From NCBI GenBank assembly GCA_035399845.1, contig DAOPJV010000008.1:62001-126000 (forward strand): 64,000 nucleotides of DNA, written 5' to 3'. Source of the stretch: ECT2AJA-110-A sp035399845 (GTDB taxonomy: Bacteria; Planctomycetota; Phycisphaerae; UBA1845; UTPLA1). Both the position numbers and the translations under genes were made by a program. The notes under the pieces are model-generated. The model ran no database searches, was not told the origin of the DNA, and worked only from the letters and a program-made list of their open reading frames with translations. This document shows, piece by piece, positions 9,301 to 17,500 of this stretch; the first letter of the stretch is position 1; every line of letters starts with the position of its first letter.

Positions 9301-10914
9301 GCGATCATTGAACCGCGAAGCGGTGGCGACGGCGTCGTGACGACGATGGCCAACCCTGACTCCGACGACATTCAGGTCATTGCCGTCGGCGCCGGCGCTG
9401 CGCCGGGCGCCATCATCATCGAGCCGGGGCCCGACGGCATCATCGATTCGACGCCCGATGGCGACGAGTTTACGACGACCCGGGGGCGGAGCATTGCGGC
9501 CACGGAGGCGGGGACCGCGTCCACGCAGGCGGATCCAGCGTCTGACGATGTTCAGTTGATTCCCGTGGGCCAGGTGGTTGCGGCCGGCGACGCCGTTGTG
9601 GGTCCGGGACCGGACGGCGTTCTTCAGACGGTTCCGGCCGGAACCGAACTGATTCGTATCGCACATCGATCGATGTTCGCCTCTGATCCCGTCGTCGCCG
9701 ATTCCGACGCCGATGGTCTCGCGGATGGTCGCGAGAAGTTCCTTGGAGCGAGACCCAATGTGCGTGACGCCGACAATGTCCTCGATTCCGATTTCGACGG
9801 CCTGACGAACCAACAGGAAATGGAAGGTTGGCGTGTCGGCGGAACCGGCCTCCTGGTAACGTCGGATCCGAACAAGGCGGACACGGACAACGATGGCCTG
9901 CCGGACGTCGTCGAATGGGCGCTCTTCACGAATCCGCGCCTTCGTGACACGGACAGCGACGGTCTGAACGACGGCGTCGAAACAGACATCAGCAACCCAC
10001 GCGGCTACTTCGACGATGATCGAATCGACTTTGCGAACAGTCGCTGTGGCGCCTCGCCGGGATGCGTCTTCACGCCGCCGATGACGCCTGTGGGAACCAA
10101 TCCCGTCGATGATGACACGGACAGCGATAATCTGAAGGACGGCGTCGAGGTGAACGGATGGCCGGTCCGCGTCGTCGGTGAGCCGCTGCGCATGGCGACA
10201 TCCGATCCGTTCGACGCCAACTCCGATGGCGACGGTCTGAGCGACTACGAGGAATACCTGGGACGTGATGGTCTCGCGCCCGGCGTGTCCGGCGATACGA
10301 ACGATGCGACGGACGCGAGCAATGGAGATACCGACGGGGATGCGGTCAGTGACAGTGTCGAACTCTCACAGAATCTTCGATTGGATCTCGTGGGGCAGGC
10401 GCGTCGGAATCCGCTGCTCAGGGATCAGCTCGTCAAGGTGGGCGTGACCGAATTCAACGTGGACTCCAACGGAATCGGCGCTCCGAGTCGATTCAAGTTC
10501 AACCTGTACGTCACACCTCCGGACAATGTGGAGTATCACATCTTCGACTCTGAGCAGCATCATCTTGGTCGCGGAGAATGCAACGGAACCGCGACAAACT
10601 CGCCGTGCTACGCGACAAACAACTGCGGAACCGTCTGGCGAATGGCGGACGCGGACTCGCTCTTTATTCCCTCCAGCGGCGCCGGATCGCTCGCGAGGAC
10701 GCTCGTCGTCCCGGATACCGGGTCCTTCTCGCTGAAAGGGAAGATGACGCAGTACTCCCTGACATCCTGTGACGAGATCAACGGGTTTCCGACCGAGGAG
10801 ACGCTGATATTCGATTACTCGCCTCAGAGCTACATGCAGGAACCCGTGATCACACACATGGAGAGCGGGGCGAACGTCAACATGAAGCTGCTTGTTCAGG
10901 TCATTGAGAACTGA
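6343..10914 (+). CDS. Giant lipoprotein: IPT/TIG, TSP3 repeats and a protective-antigen-like segment
   Basis: The GTG at 6343 is chosen because a strong ribosome site (GGGAGGA, 6332-6338) sits 4 bases upstream. The resulting N-terminus is a lipoprotein signal ending at Cys31 (VSMGGC). Domains in order: two IPT/TIG immunoglobulin-like folds (about 50-133 and 145-228); a Big_5-like domain (about 245-351); thrombospondin type 3 DxDxDG calcium repeats (about 360-483); a Ser/Thr/Asn/Gln-rich segment that aligns by eye with binary-toxin B components such as anthrax protective antigen (about 487-787); then more DxDxDG repeats (about 867-965 and 1115-1340). Between the last two blocks is an internal duplication built around GPGPDG. 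A Cys-containing beta-rich C-terminus follows (about 1360-1523). The protein is probably anchored in the outer membrane and faces outward. Its function is unknown. The next gene follows after 22 bases. Confidence 0.85.
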   Translation: MNRARYMVSRRTMSWYIVFLSLGVIVSMGGCPPELLDRTDALFGTNLNPPVIMSLTPNEGAEAGGTRVTIRGINFEAGTGVLFGGVAATDVKQVNSNIVEATTPPGVAGPVTVTVIAGDRQAAEFEGGFTYLATPAAAPTPEPGPTINSIQPSRTSVLGGTQVTLIGSNFEPGSQVLFGGFLGTDVQVISANQIRVNAPAQTAGIVDVVVRIPDGSTVSFEGGLEYVSVRDADAEIVRQLESRFPGGPRLVSAVATDNTSVRVTFSEPVSLSTATVSAAYGIVIPVGGVLLLDPAVSPALNANQTVVDLTTLGMADAVYRLTVSGIEDLAGNSLAAPDILVNPTQTEFTGIPPANIDEHIDSDGDGLADWFEMLGWEVSYELANGVRVQSYVTSNPFVADTDDDGLDDTEENARSLDPRTCDTDVDLVDDAAEIYLYASNPNDQDTDDDGFADNTELAFRTSPTLADTDGDQLNDREELIIRNRNPRLADLPIPQIVIGATNIEIDERFTYTDEMGVQQSSEQSSSAAFAQSDTTTFSQSNTNSTEATESYSQQIKIGWETGTQGWKFGIEGQAGFAQQRGRGYSATVSEESSATAQREYSEAQSRALAVSQSQSVTRSVENARVSVDLTIVNAGDLAFRISNLEITARVKDPTSRDRYLPMATLLPASGASEFNLGPAGSQRGPFIFENSEIFPNLAQSLIREPRATIFEVANFDIEDEYGRNFAFTLEEVNDVTAGITIDFGDGRVESYRVATASTYDANGVAQGIPMREAMTGILGMAEVNNEDILPDVALATPAVQNSFGTNLGANGEQILTRVRNVQTDLHSLNPTAKFWVVVANTSIPDDIDFGDLTLRPGDDYMFWYVQDADDDGLFSREEFMAGSSDFLVDTDGDGISDVDEIRTGWLTASPDHPKRVFSHPGRADTDFDGVDDLLERRLGTDPRSDDSDGDGLSDRVEVVGYTVVLLDNDLDPNNNPEVVVSQYSDAAIIEPRSGGDGVVTTMANPDSDDIQVIAVGAGAAPGAIIIEPGPDGIIDSTPDGDEFTTTRGRSIAATEAGTASTQADPASDDVQLIPVGQVVAAGDAVVGPGPDGVLQTVPAGTELIRIAHRSMFASDPVVADSDADGLADGREKFLGARPNVRDADNVLDSDFDGLTNQQEMEGWRVGGTGLLVTSDPNKADTDNDGLPDVVEWALFTNPRLRDTDSDGLNDGVETDISNPRGYFDDDRIDFANSRCGASPGCVFTPPMTPVGTNPVDDDTDSDNLKDGVEVNGWPVRVVGEPLRMATSDPFDANSDGDGLSDYEEYLGRDGLAPGVSGDTNDATDASNGDTDGDAVSDSVELSQNLRLDLVGQARRNPLLRDQLVKVGVTEFNVDSNGIGAPSRFKFNLYVTPPDNVEYHIFDSEQHHLGRGECNGTATNSPCYATNNCGTVWRMADADSLFIPSSGAGSLARTLVVPDTGSFSLKGKMTQYSLTSCDEINGFPTEETLIFDYSPQSYMQEPVITHMESGANVNMKLLVQVIEN

Positions 10915-10936
10915 GAACAAGGGAATGGAACTGAAG

Positions 10937-12562
10937 ATGCGTACTGAATTCCTGATCATCTCGTTTGGATTCCTGATGGTCATTGCGGGCTGTGGATCTG
11001 ACGCCCAGGGAGGGGCGCGTTCCAACAACGTGGCGCCGCCGAGTGAATCGGTGATCGTCACGGACCCGTCACCGTCGTCGCTGTTCGTCGGCTTTGACGC
11101 CCTGGCCGACGGCGGCGACGCGGGCGACGAGGACTGCCGTCGCTGGATCGATCGCGTGGACGGTCGGCGGATCTGCGTCGATGAACTGATCGCGATCATC
11201 CTTGCGGAACATCCGAAGGACAACGACAACGACGGGATTCCGAACATCAGTGACGAGGACATCGATGGGGACGGCATTCCGAACGGCTACGACCTTGATG
11301 TCGATGGGGACGGCGTGCCGAATGGCTACGATGACGACATTGACGACGATGGCGTGCCTAACGCGGACGATGTCGACATAGATGGCGATTTCCTGCGCAA
11401 TCGCTGGGACGCGGACATGGACGGTGATCTTCTCCTCAACCCTCACGATCCGGACGCCGACGCCGATGGCAGGTTGAAGTACCCCGGAAGGCCTGAAGAC
11501 GACGATCCCGCCTGTGGGGCGGCCGACATCTTTCGTGATCCCGATGAATGTGACCTTCCCGAATGTAAGAAGCCGTCGTCCGGGGAGGCGTCCTCCGGCG
11601 GATCGAAGGAAAGCAAGTGCGAGGACAAGGGAAAGGAGAAGGGCAGCGGGGCCGACGCCGGGCAGAATCTGAAAGTGGACGACATGGTGTCGGGCCTGGT
11701 GGAGGATCCGGATGAGCCGACCTCGACGGAGAAGGAACTGGCGTCTGAATCCGCCGGGATTCTCCTTGAAGAGGACGAAGATCCCGTCGAAGCCCTGAGC
11801 GACGCCGATCCGGACGCGGAGGATGGCGAAGTGCTGGATGCGCTGTCGGGCGCCGTCGAGGCCGCCCTGGAGAAGGATGATGTCGACCACGCGGGCGCCG
11901 CTGTCGAACAGGTCGGCGACGAAGGCAGGGCGGCCTTCGCGGAGCAGCTGCAGTCGATCCGGGCGTTCACGGGCGCGACGTCACAGCGACTTGCCGCGGC
12001 GTCCAACATGGTGCGAATGCTCAGCGCCGCGGAAACGCAGGTTGGCGCGTCGCTGACAGAGCTGACGGAGACAGTGGTCCGCGTTCACGAAAACGCGCCA
12101 CGCGCCAGCGTGATGGAGGATGCGGCGACCGCTGTGTCGCTTCACGAGATCAGTGACGCGGCGAGCCTGCCGCCACGCGACGTCGTTGAATCCGTGGGAC
12201 CCCTGGCGCGGGTCAGTTTCGAGATCGAGGGCGAGGACGACCTCGAGCCCCTGTGGGATCGTGTCGTCACCCGCACTCGGGAACATGTTTCCGGGGATGG
12301 TGTCGTCCTCTTCTCGGCGACGGCTGTCGTCGAGGCGGCGGAAGCGATTTCGATCGTTGTGGACGAACTGACGCTCGATTCGCTCGATGAATCGCTCGAC
12401 CATGTGCTCGACGCGACCGAGGCGTCGAGTCTGTCCAGACCCCTCCAGGTCGTGGATGCAATGGTCGAGATAGCCCGGACCGATCCAGACTTCTCGCTCG
12501 AAGATGGGATCAGCGCGGCGGAGGCCGAACGCGGCGCCATGGCGGTCCTGGCGAGCATGTGA
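10937..12562 (+). CDS. Lipoprotein with short TSP3 repeat block and helical C-terminus
   Basis: The signal peptide ends in a clear lipobox, VIAGC, with the lipidated Cys at residue 19. A low-complexity linker leads to a run of DxDGDG calcium-binding repeats (about residues 95-178; DIDGDGIPNGYD, DVDGDGVPNGYD). A charged Ser/Glu/Lys-rich stretch follows and then about 280 residues of Ala/Glu/Asp-rich helix with no recognised fold. The ATG at 10937 is preferred; an ATG at 10925 in frame is possible but has no spaced ribosome site. The gene starts 22 bases after the giant lipoprotein and is probably cotranscribed with it. The helical part could bind a partner or span a gap at the surface. No function can be assigned. 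Confidence 0.82.
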   Translation: MRTEFLIISFGFLMVIAGCGSDAQGGARSNNVAPPSESVIVTDPSPSSLFVGFDALADGGDAGDEDCRRWIDRVDGRRICVDELIAIILAEHPKDNDNDGIPNISDEDIDGDGIPNGYDLDVDGDGVPNGYDDDIDDDGVPNADDVDIDGDFLRNRWDADMDGDLLLNPHDPDADADGRLKYPGRPEDDDPACGAADIFRDPDECDLPECKKPSSGEASSGGSKESKCEDKGKEKGSGADAGQNLKVDDMVSGLVEDPDEPTSTEKELASESAGILLEEDEDPVEALSDADPDAEDGEVLDALSGAVEAALEKDDVDHAGAAVEQVGDEGRAAFAEQLQSIRAFTGATSQRLAAASNMVRMLSAAETQVGASLTELTETVVRVHENAPRASVMEDAATAVSLHEISDAASLPPRDVVESVGPLARVSFEIEGEDDLEPLWDRVVTRTREHVSGDGVVLFSATAVVEAAEAISIVVDELTLDSLDESLDHVLDATEASSLSRPLQVVDAMVEIARTDPDFSLEDGISAAEAERGAMAVLASM

Positions 12563-12611
12563 TCGTCGCTGGCTTGGCGGGTGGGCGTCCGAGGATCGCC
12601 TGTTCATTGTC

Positions 12612-13157
12612 TCAGGCTGATTTCAGCTCGCGGATCAGCCACGCCCGGATCTTTCGCCATTCCTTTTCAATCGTCGAATCCGACACGCCAAGGACCCTGG
12701 CAGTTTGTTCGATCGTCAGCGATCCGAAAAAACGGAGTTCCACGATGCGCGCGTGGCGTTCGTCGAGCCCGGCCAGCCGGGTCATCGCCCCGTCCAGATC
12801 CAGCAGGTCAACCGTCCAGTCGTCCGTCGACTGCAACATCGTGTGCGGCGCCTCGCGGGCGTCCTTTGCCAGTTTTCGACGACGGGCATGATCGATCAGA
12901 ATCTGCCGCATGGCCGTCGCCGCAACGGCGCAGAAATGCGTCCGGTCATTCCATTGCGCGTCGCTCGAGTCGATGAGCTTCAGATAGGCTTCGTGAACCA
13001 GCGCTGTCGGCTGAAGCGTGTGATTGGCCGGTTGATTTCGAAAGTACAGGCTCGCGCGATCACGAAGCTCCGCATAGACCAAAGGAAGCAGCTCGTTGGC
13101 CGCGTCGCGGTCACCGTCGCTGATTCGACGCAGGAGTATCGTGGCGTCAGTGATCAT
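12612..13157 (-). CDS. ECF RNA polymerase sigma factor, TIGR02999 type
   Basis: This sigma factor of about 181 residues belongs to the same group as the one at the left end of the window. Region 2 shows TALVHEAYLKLID and AMRQILIDHARRRKL. Region 4 shows RIVELRFFGSLTIEQTARVLGVSDSTIEKEW. The ATG at 13157 is preferred to a TTG three codons upstream. No kinase gene adjoins it, unlike the first sigma factor. Its start lies about 150 bases from the first copy of the shared TTACGGA...TCGTTTATT promoter element on the opposite strand. That makes it the most obvious local candidate to read those promoters, but this is inference from position only. It converges with the lipoprotein gene with 49 bases between the stops and no clear terminator. 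Confidence 0.92.
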   Translation of the reverse strand: MITDATILLRRISDGDRDAANELLPLVYAELRDRASLYFRNQPANHTLQPTALVHEAYLKLIDSSDAQWNDRTHFCAVAATAMRQILIDHARRRKLAKDAREAPHTMLQSTDDWTVDLLDLDGAMTRLAGLDERHARIVELRFFGSLTIEQTARVLGVSDSTIEKEWRKIRAWLIRELKSA

Positions 13158-13291
13158 TCGGTCCAATTCTACTGTTACCGCGAGTTACAACGCCCGGCGA
13201 ACCTCTCGCAGACCATGATTCGGTCAGACAGTCTCGGTCTGGGTGCTGCAAATCCAGTATTCATAGTACCTTACAGGCATTCATGGGGAAA

Positions 13292-13303
13292 GGGAAATTT
13301 CCC
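13292..13303. repeat. 12-bp perfect palindrome upstream of the first shared promoter
   Basis: GGGAAATTTCCC is a perfect palindrome ending one base before the TTACGGA box at 13305. Its position suits an activator or repressor site for the PEP-CTERM gene. The other three copies of the promoter lack it, although they have A-rich stretches at the same place. Confidence 0.45.
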
Positions 13304-13304
13304 G

Positions 13305-13335
13305 TTACGGACGAATTGTCCCCCATTCGTTTATT
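13305..13335 (+). promoter_or_regulatory. Shared ECF-type promoter, copy 1 (PEP-CTERM gene)
   Basis: TTACGGA (13305-13311), 15 bases, then TCGTTTATT (13327-13335). The same two boxes with the same 15-base gap occur at 14436, 22843 and 29176, each time ahead of a secreted-protein gene in the same orientation. The spacing and the GGA/CGTT cores fit an ECF sigma promoter. The leader to the ATG at 13440 would be roughly 95-100 bases. Confidence 0.75.
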
Positions 13336-13439
13336 GAGTCGAGCGGAGGCGCCGCATTGCTGAGGTGCGGTGGGCGCTGCGCGATGAGCGGGCTGATCGG
13401 ATGATTCCAAATCCAATCATGCGGCAAGGGGAAATGTAA

Positions 13440-14177
13440 ATGCCAACTCGTTATCAAATCGTCACATGCGCTGTCGTTGCCGTCACCTTGGTCGCGTTTT
13501 GTGGCAGTTCCGCGTTTGCCGACCTTGTCACGTTCGACTTCGCCAACCTGCCGTCGAACACGGCTTCATCGCAGGTCACGCGCACGTTCTCGGCCGACTC
13601 GCTTGATTTGAGCGTGTCGGCGCTGGGCCAGGATGAAGACGCGCTACCGAATCCGACGGAGACAGAGGCCGTCTCCTACGTCGCCGGCAGCGGTCTCGGC
13701 GTGCGAGACATCACGGACCTGCTCGTCAGCGACATCGACGCCGTTGACGGCAACCGCGGGAATGAAGAGCTCGTCTTCACATTTGATGAATACGTCAACT
13801 TCAGGAGCATAACATTCGTCGATGCAAGCGGTCAGAACTTCGCGGGCGAAGTGTTCTTTCTGCTGAATGAAAGTGAATTCGGCGATTTCAACGGGCCCGG
13901 CAATCGCATTGCGTTCTTCAATGCCTTTGGCGGCGGCGGCGCGGGGAACCCGCAGTGGCAGGGCCTCCCGAATTACACGTTCCCCGCCAACCAGCAAGGG
14001 CCGAAGTCCGTCATCAAGGTCTACGTGCAGGATGCGAACAGCGGCGTCTTCGTGTCGTCGTTGACGGTCGAAGCGATCATTCCCGAACCGGCAACGGCCG
14101 CGCCGCTGGGCATTGTGGTGGCCGCCTTGCAGTTCCGTGGACGACGCCGAGCGCCGGCGTATTTGTCGCTCGACTGA
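13440..14177 (+). CDS. Secreted PEP-CTERM sorting-domain protein
   Basis: This is a 245-residue exported protein. A signal peptide occupies residues 1-27 (cleavage after SSAFA). The body is beta-rich and without a recognised catalytic motif. The C-terminus (about 215-240) has the PEP-CTERM pattern: IPEPATAAP, a short hydrophobic stretch, then the basic RGRRR cluster, so it should be processed by an exosortase and delivered to the surface or exopolysaccharide. Nine further residues follow the basic cluster, a slightly long tail. A ribosome site (AAGGGGA) precedes the ATG by about 8 bases. The gene has its own copy of the shared promoter. No exosortase gene lies in the window. The sorting assignment is fairly sure; the role is unknown. 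Confidence 0.85.
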   Translation: MPTRYQIVTCAVVAVTLVAFCGSSAFADLVTFDFANLPSNTASSQVTRTFSADSLDLSVSALGQDEDALPNPTETEAVSYVAGSGLGVRDITDLLVSDIDAVDGNRGNEELVFTFDEYVNFRSITFVDASGQNFAGEVFFLLNESEFGDFNGPGNRIAFFNAFGGGGAGNPQWQGLPNYTFPANQQGPKSVIKVYVQDANSGVFVSSLTVEAIIPEPATAAPLGIVVAALQFRGRRRAPAYLSLD

Positions 14178-14435
14178 AGCAGTCACGTCTTGTGGCGGAC
14201 GACGTATCGGATGCCTGGCGCTCCTGAGATACCGTGCTTCGGCGGCCCCCGCAGGGGAGGCGCGACGCTCGAATGAAATCAGCACTGGTTGCGAACGCAA
14301 TCAGCGCTTCGCGCCGTTTTTGCGGCTCCCGGGCCTTGATGCGGCCGGCGCTGCGCCATCCGCACGCGTCGAGCTCAATCTCACTCCTGCCAACCCTGGC
14401 GGCAGTCAAAGCTCAGAAAAAGCAAGGGAACGCGA
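14178..14435. other. Intergenic region before the second shared promoter
   Basis: No gene is recognised between the PEP-CTERM gene and the next giant protein (357 bases up to its start). A short GC hairpin followed by TTTTT near 14307-14325 could end the PEP-CTERM transcript. A second small stem (CCCC-GCA-GGGG) lies near 14247. The sequence from 14436 on is the promoter and leader of the next gene. Confidence 0.4.
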
Positions 14436-14466
14436 TTACGGACGCCTGTCCGCCCGGTCGTTTGTT
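14436..14466 (+). promoter_or_regulatory. Shared ECF-type promoter, copy 2 (giant LVIVD/LamG protein)
   Basis: TTACGGA (14436-14442), 15 bases, then TCGTTTGTT (14458-14466), which differs from copies 1 and 4 at one position of the downstream box. An A-rich stretch lies just upstream. The leader to the ATG at 14535 would be about 60 bases. Confidence 0.75.
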
Positions 14467-14534
14467 CAGGCGGGCGGTGACACGGCGTCACGGCCCGAGA
14501 GCCTGTATCCAGTTCTTAGAAAAAGGGATTCGTG

Positions 14535-17500
14535 ATGAGATCCATGAGCGTTAACGTGAAACCGGCGAGCGGGTGTCGGTGGAAGGTCGTGAACACGAAC
14601 ATGTTGCGTTCGGTTCGTCCAGTCACTCGCGGCGGTGCGCATCTTCGCCGGAGGCGATTGATACCGCCTTGTGCCGTGGCCTGTCTGGCGGCGGCGTTCT
14701 GGATCGCGACGGCCCGCGCCGCTGATCGGACCTGGAATGGGTCTGCCAGCGGACAATGGTCGAACGCGAGCAACTGGACTGGGGGCATTCCGAACGTCAA
14801 TGACAGGGCGATCTTGCCGGAGTCGGCCGCGATCGCAACAATCGATCTCGGCGGTGCGACGCGAAATGTAGGCACGATGACGATCGACGGCAACGCGTCA
14901 TTCACGCTCAACAATGGCATGCTTGGCGTTTCGGACCTTTCCGTGCCGACCGCGGGCAATCTCGTCGTCGAGCACACGATCAACTCCGACCTGGCGTTGC
15001 ACAGCGCGAGCATCTGGAGCATCGGGGAATACCAGGCGGTGAACATCGCTGGTGCGCTCGATTCGGATGCCGGACTGTTCAAGTTCGGAGCGGGTCGCCT
15101 GACGCTGTCCGGCGACACCGGCGTCAACGCCAATTGGGTCACGGTGTCACAAGGCGATCTGGTTCTCGAAGGTGGATCGGCGTACTCCGACAGTGGCACG
15201 CTGACGGTGGAGTCAAGCGGGACGGTGACGGTCAATGCCGATGAGTGGATCGGCGCGCTCGCCGGCGACGGGGCGGTGGAGATTGGCGACAACAGACTTT
15301 ACCTGACGACCGGCAGCGCCACTTTCACCGGAACCATCGATGGAAGCGATGCGTCCTGGCTGACGTTTGATGGCGCCGGCCTGCACAACTTTTCGGGCGG
15401 TGGGAGCATTGGCCGGTTGAACTGCACGAATGATGCGGCGCTTGTGATCAATGGCGGCCAATACAACATCACCGATACGACGTCGCAGTTTCCGATCGCA
15501 AATCAGGACGCAAGCCTGACCATTCGTTCAGGCGCCGTGCTTGACTTTCCGGACACAGCCACGCGCCTTGATCCCAGAGGCCTGTGCTACGTCAATCGAG
15601 GCTCGATGGTTGTGTCGGACGCCGGCACGGAAATCCGTGCGGCCCGCGTTGAAATGACAGGGATCAACGCATCGATGGTCGTTGAGAATGGGGCGCTCCT
15701 GGATGTGACCGAAGGGACCGATCCGATCATCTACGTCACCTTTCGGCCGAACACCGCCCTGTCCGGATTTCTGACGATCCGTAGCGGGGGGCGAGCCGTG
15801 ACCAATCGCATGAGCCTGGGTAATGGCGGCCTCAACGAGGGGACCGTGCGCGTCGAGGACCAGAATTCCTCCCTTGAAGTCGCGATGGTCATTCTGGGTG
15901 ACTCGTTTCCCGGCGACCCCGAAGGAGTCGGGAATCTGACAATCGCCAACGGCGCGACCGCTCGGGTCAGTTACCAGTTGGAGTTCTCGTCTTCTGCGTC
16001 GAGCTTGATCGTCGACGGCGGTTCCCTGTCGGTGGCGCGCGTATATACGGACGACCCTTATCCGACCTTTGAACTGCGTGATCCCGTCGGCGATCGAGCC
16101 CTGAAGCTTGGGCTCAATAACGTCAGCAACACGCTGAACTTCGTCATTCGCGATCATGCGGGCGGTCCAGGCGGGATCGAGAAAATCGGCGGCGGCACGC
16201 TGACGCTGGCGGCCAATCAGTTGTTCACGGGCGGCATGGACGTTAGCGATGGCGTGGTACTGCTCAAGGACGCCGCGCGGCAATTCGCGTCGCTGACCGG
16301 CAGCGGCGACGTCACAGTATCCTCCGGCGCGCGGCTGGAAGGCACGGGCGTGATCGGCGGCCGGCTTGTCGTCGAGACGAACGCGACGATCGAGCCCAGC
16401 GCTGAAAACGGCTCGGGCATCGGCGTGATCGATTGCGGAGCGCTTGAATTCCAGCCTTTTGGATCACTCGTGATCGAATTGGGCGGCACGAATAGTCTCG
16501 ACAAAATCGTCGTAAGCGGCGATGCGATCGTCGACGGTGTGCTGGCGCTGACCTATGCCAACGGCTTTACCGCGTCGGTCGGGGACACGTTTGAGATCAT
16601 CTCCGCCGACTCCATCAGCGGCAATTTTGAGGACGTGTACGGTCCGGACGGTCAGACGTGGGTCACGTTCACGGCGGATGGTTCGCTGTACGCCCGCGTG
16701 TGCAGTGACTCGTCAAATTGCCTGGTGACCTGCATCGAGGAGCTGGATCGCTACGCGGTCGGCGGCGACGTGCTGAGTTCGGTAAGCAATGGGAGTATCG
16801 TGGCGGTCAATCGTGGTCTGGCGGGCGTGGAGATTCTGGCCGCGCCGAATCCGACGTTTGGATCCCCGCTATCGACGATCAGTGGCGAGGTCAATACCAC
16901 GACGGGCGTGAAAGCGCTGGCCCTGGAGGGCGATTTGCTGGTGATCGGAGGCGGCGCGCCGCGGTTATATGACGTGTCGGATCCGGCGAATCCGGTGCTG
17001 CTTTCGACGATCAGCATTTATTTCGCGTGGGACGTGGCGCTGTCGGGCGATCTGATGGCGGTGGCGCATGACGCGGGACTGGCCCTGTTTGACGTGAGCG
17101 ATCCGACGACGCCGACATTCTTCCTGAGTTCGGCGCAGGCGTCGGAAGACTCGGGCAACGTGGTGTTTCACGGTGATCTGCTTTACTGGAACCGACACAA
17201 TCTCCCACAGGGACAAATGACGATCCTGGATGTGTCGAATCCGGCGTCGGTGGCGGTGCGGGGCTCGATCGCGACGGGATCGTTTCCGACGGCGCCGCAG
17301 TTTGCGGGCGACGTGGCCTTTCTGGGCAGCGTGCAGGGCGTGCGCGCGATCGACGTGAGCGATCCGATGAGTCCGACGCAGATCGGCTTCCTGCCCGACA
17401 ATACGCCGGGCGCGGGCGACATGGCGCTGGACGGGCGCTTCCTTTATCACGCGAACAACGTGCGAGGCGTCGTGGTCTACGACGTGAGCGATCCTGCTGT

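Noticed and set aside
7972..9813. A 613-codon open frame on the minus strand within the giant lipoprotein gene
   Set aside because: It is a shadow of the high-GC DxDxDG repeat coding. Its translation is Arg/His-rich with no domain, and the plus-strand protein is clearly real.
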